Positions 5,594 to 5,730 of a stretch of 5,730 bases of DNA are shown piece by piece; the stretch's first letter is position 1, and each line of letters opens with the position of its first letter. The position numbers and the translations under genes were made by a program. Below the pieces are notes generated by a model, which saw nothing but the letters and a program-made list of their open reading frames with translations, was not told the origin of the DNA and did not search any database. Source of the stretch: Acidobacteriota bacterium (GTDB lineage Bacteria; Acidobacteriota; Terriglobia; Acidiferrales; UBA7541); the NCBI GenBank assembly GCA_003224075.1, contig QHYF01000265.1:1-5730 (forward strand), given 5' to 3'.

Positions 5594-5595
5594 CC

Positions 5596-5730
5596 ATGGA
5601 TTGGAAACAACTCTGGGAAATCCTTTCCGCCCCGGACAACGTGCCGATCATCGCCATGATTCCGCTGCTGGCCTTCTACATCTATCTGGCGTGGAAACAG
5701 GCGCACGCGAATGACGTGCTCATCGGGCAA
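5596..5730 (+). CDS. Probable C-terminal cytochrome b subunit (subunit IV-like), 5' part only
   Basis: Forty-five codons are visible before the window ends. The protein starts MDWKQLWEILSAPDNVP and enters a hydrophobic helix at about residues 17-34, followed by a charged stretch (KQAHANDVLIGQ). The cytochrome b upstream lacks the C-terminal helices and the PEWY motif of a full cytochrome b, so the missing half should be encoded close by, and this gene is next, 2 bp downstream. From memory, similar starts occur in proteins with a cytochrome b C-terminal domain in Acidobacteriota and deltaproteobacteria, sometimes with a fused cytochrome c region. The diagnostic parts lie outside the window, so the function is inferred mainly from context. 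Confidence 0.65.
   Translation, partial: MDWKQLWEILSAPDNVPIIAMIPLLAFYIYLAWKQAHANDVLIGQ

Noticed and set aside
1..5730. A previously undescribed biological system
   Set aside because: Every supported gene belongs to a known respiratory family. The unexplained parts are regulatory elements and two probable sequence lesions.

Overview
The window holds the core of an aerobic respiratory chain from a moderately GC-rich Gram-negative bacterium. The protein sequences look most like those of Acidobacteriota: the 5-helix CtaE with a Gly-rich N-terminus, the split cytochrome b with a long N-terminal extension, and the Rieske C-terminus. This assignment is from memory of the families, not from a search.

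Two divergent gene clusters meet at a 664-bp intergenic region (3292-3955). On the minus strand, leftward, are ctaC (CuA subunit II, 3291-2482), ctaD (heme-copper subunit I, 2480-735) and ctaE (subunit III, 728 to the left edge), packed with gaps of 1 and 6 bp. On the plus strand, rightward, are a Rieske iron-sulfur protein gene (3956-4587), a b6-type cytochrome b gene (4670-5593) and the first 45 codons of a third gene (5596 to the right edge), probably the C-terminal cytochrome b subunit. Together they encode a quinol-oxidising bc/b6f-like complex and an A1-type aa3/caa3 terminal oxidase. The first would take electrons from quinol and pass them through a c-type cytochrome, not seen here, to the CuA site of the second, which reduces oxygen and pumps protons.

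Two of the genes are broken as read. ctaE has an in-frame TAG (105-107), after which the conserved last helix continues in the same frame to the window edge. The Rieske gene changes frame near 4286-4300, so the membrane anchor and the [2Fe-2S] domain lie in different frames. Two lesions in otherwise well-conserved core genes within 5.7 kb point to sequence or assembly errors, or less likely to real decay.

The intergenic region has a GC-poor core with a convincing promoter for each direction: TTGACG-17-TAATAT on the plus strand, and TTGCGC-16-TATATT with an extended -10 on the minus strand. A perfect 14-bp palindrome and a short inverted repeat lie between them. The remaining ~400 bp before the Rieske gene look like a long untranslated leader with small GC-rich hairpins. 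I see no mobile element, tRNA, rRNA or CRISPR array, and no evidence of an undescribed system. The broken genes and the shared control region are the points worth a second look.
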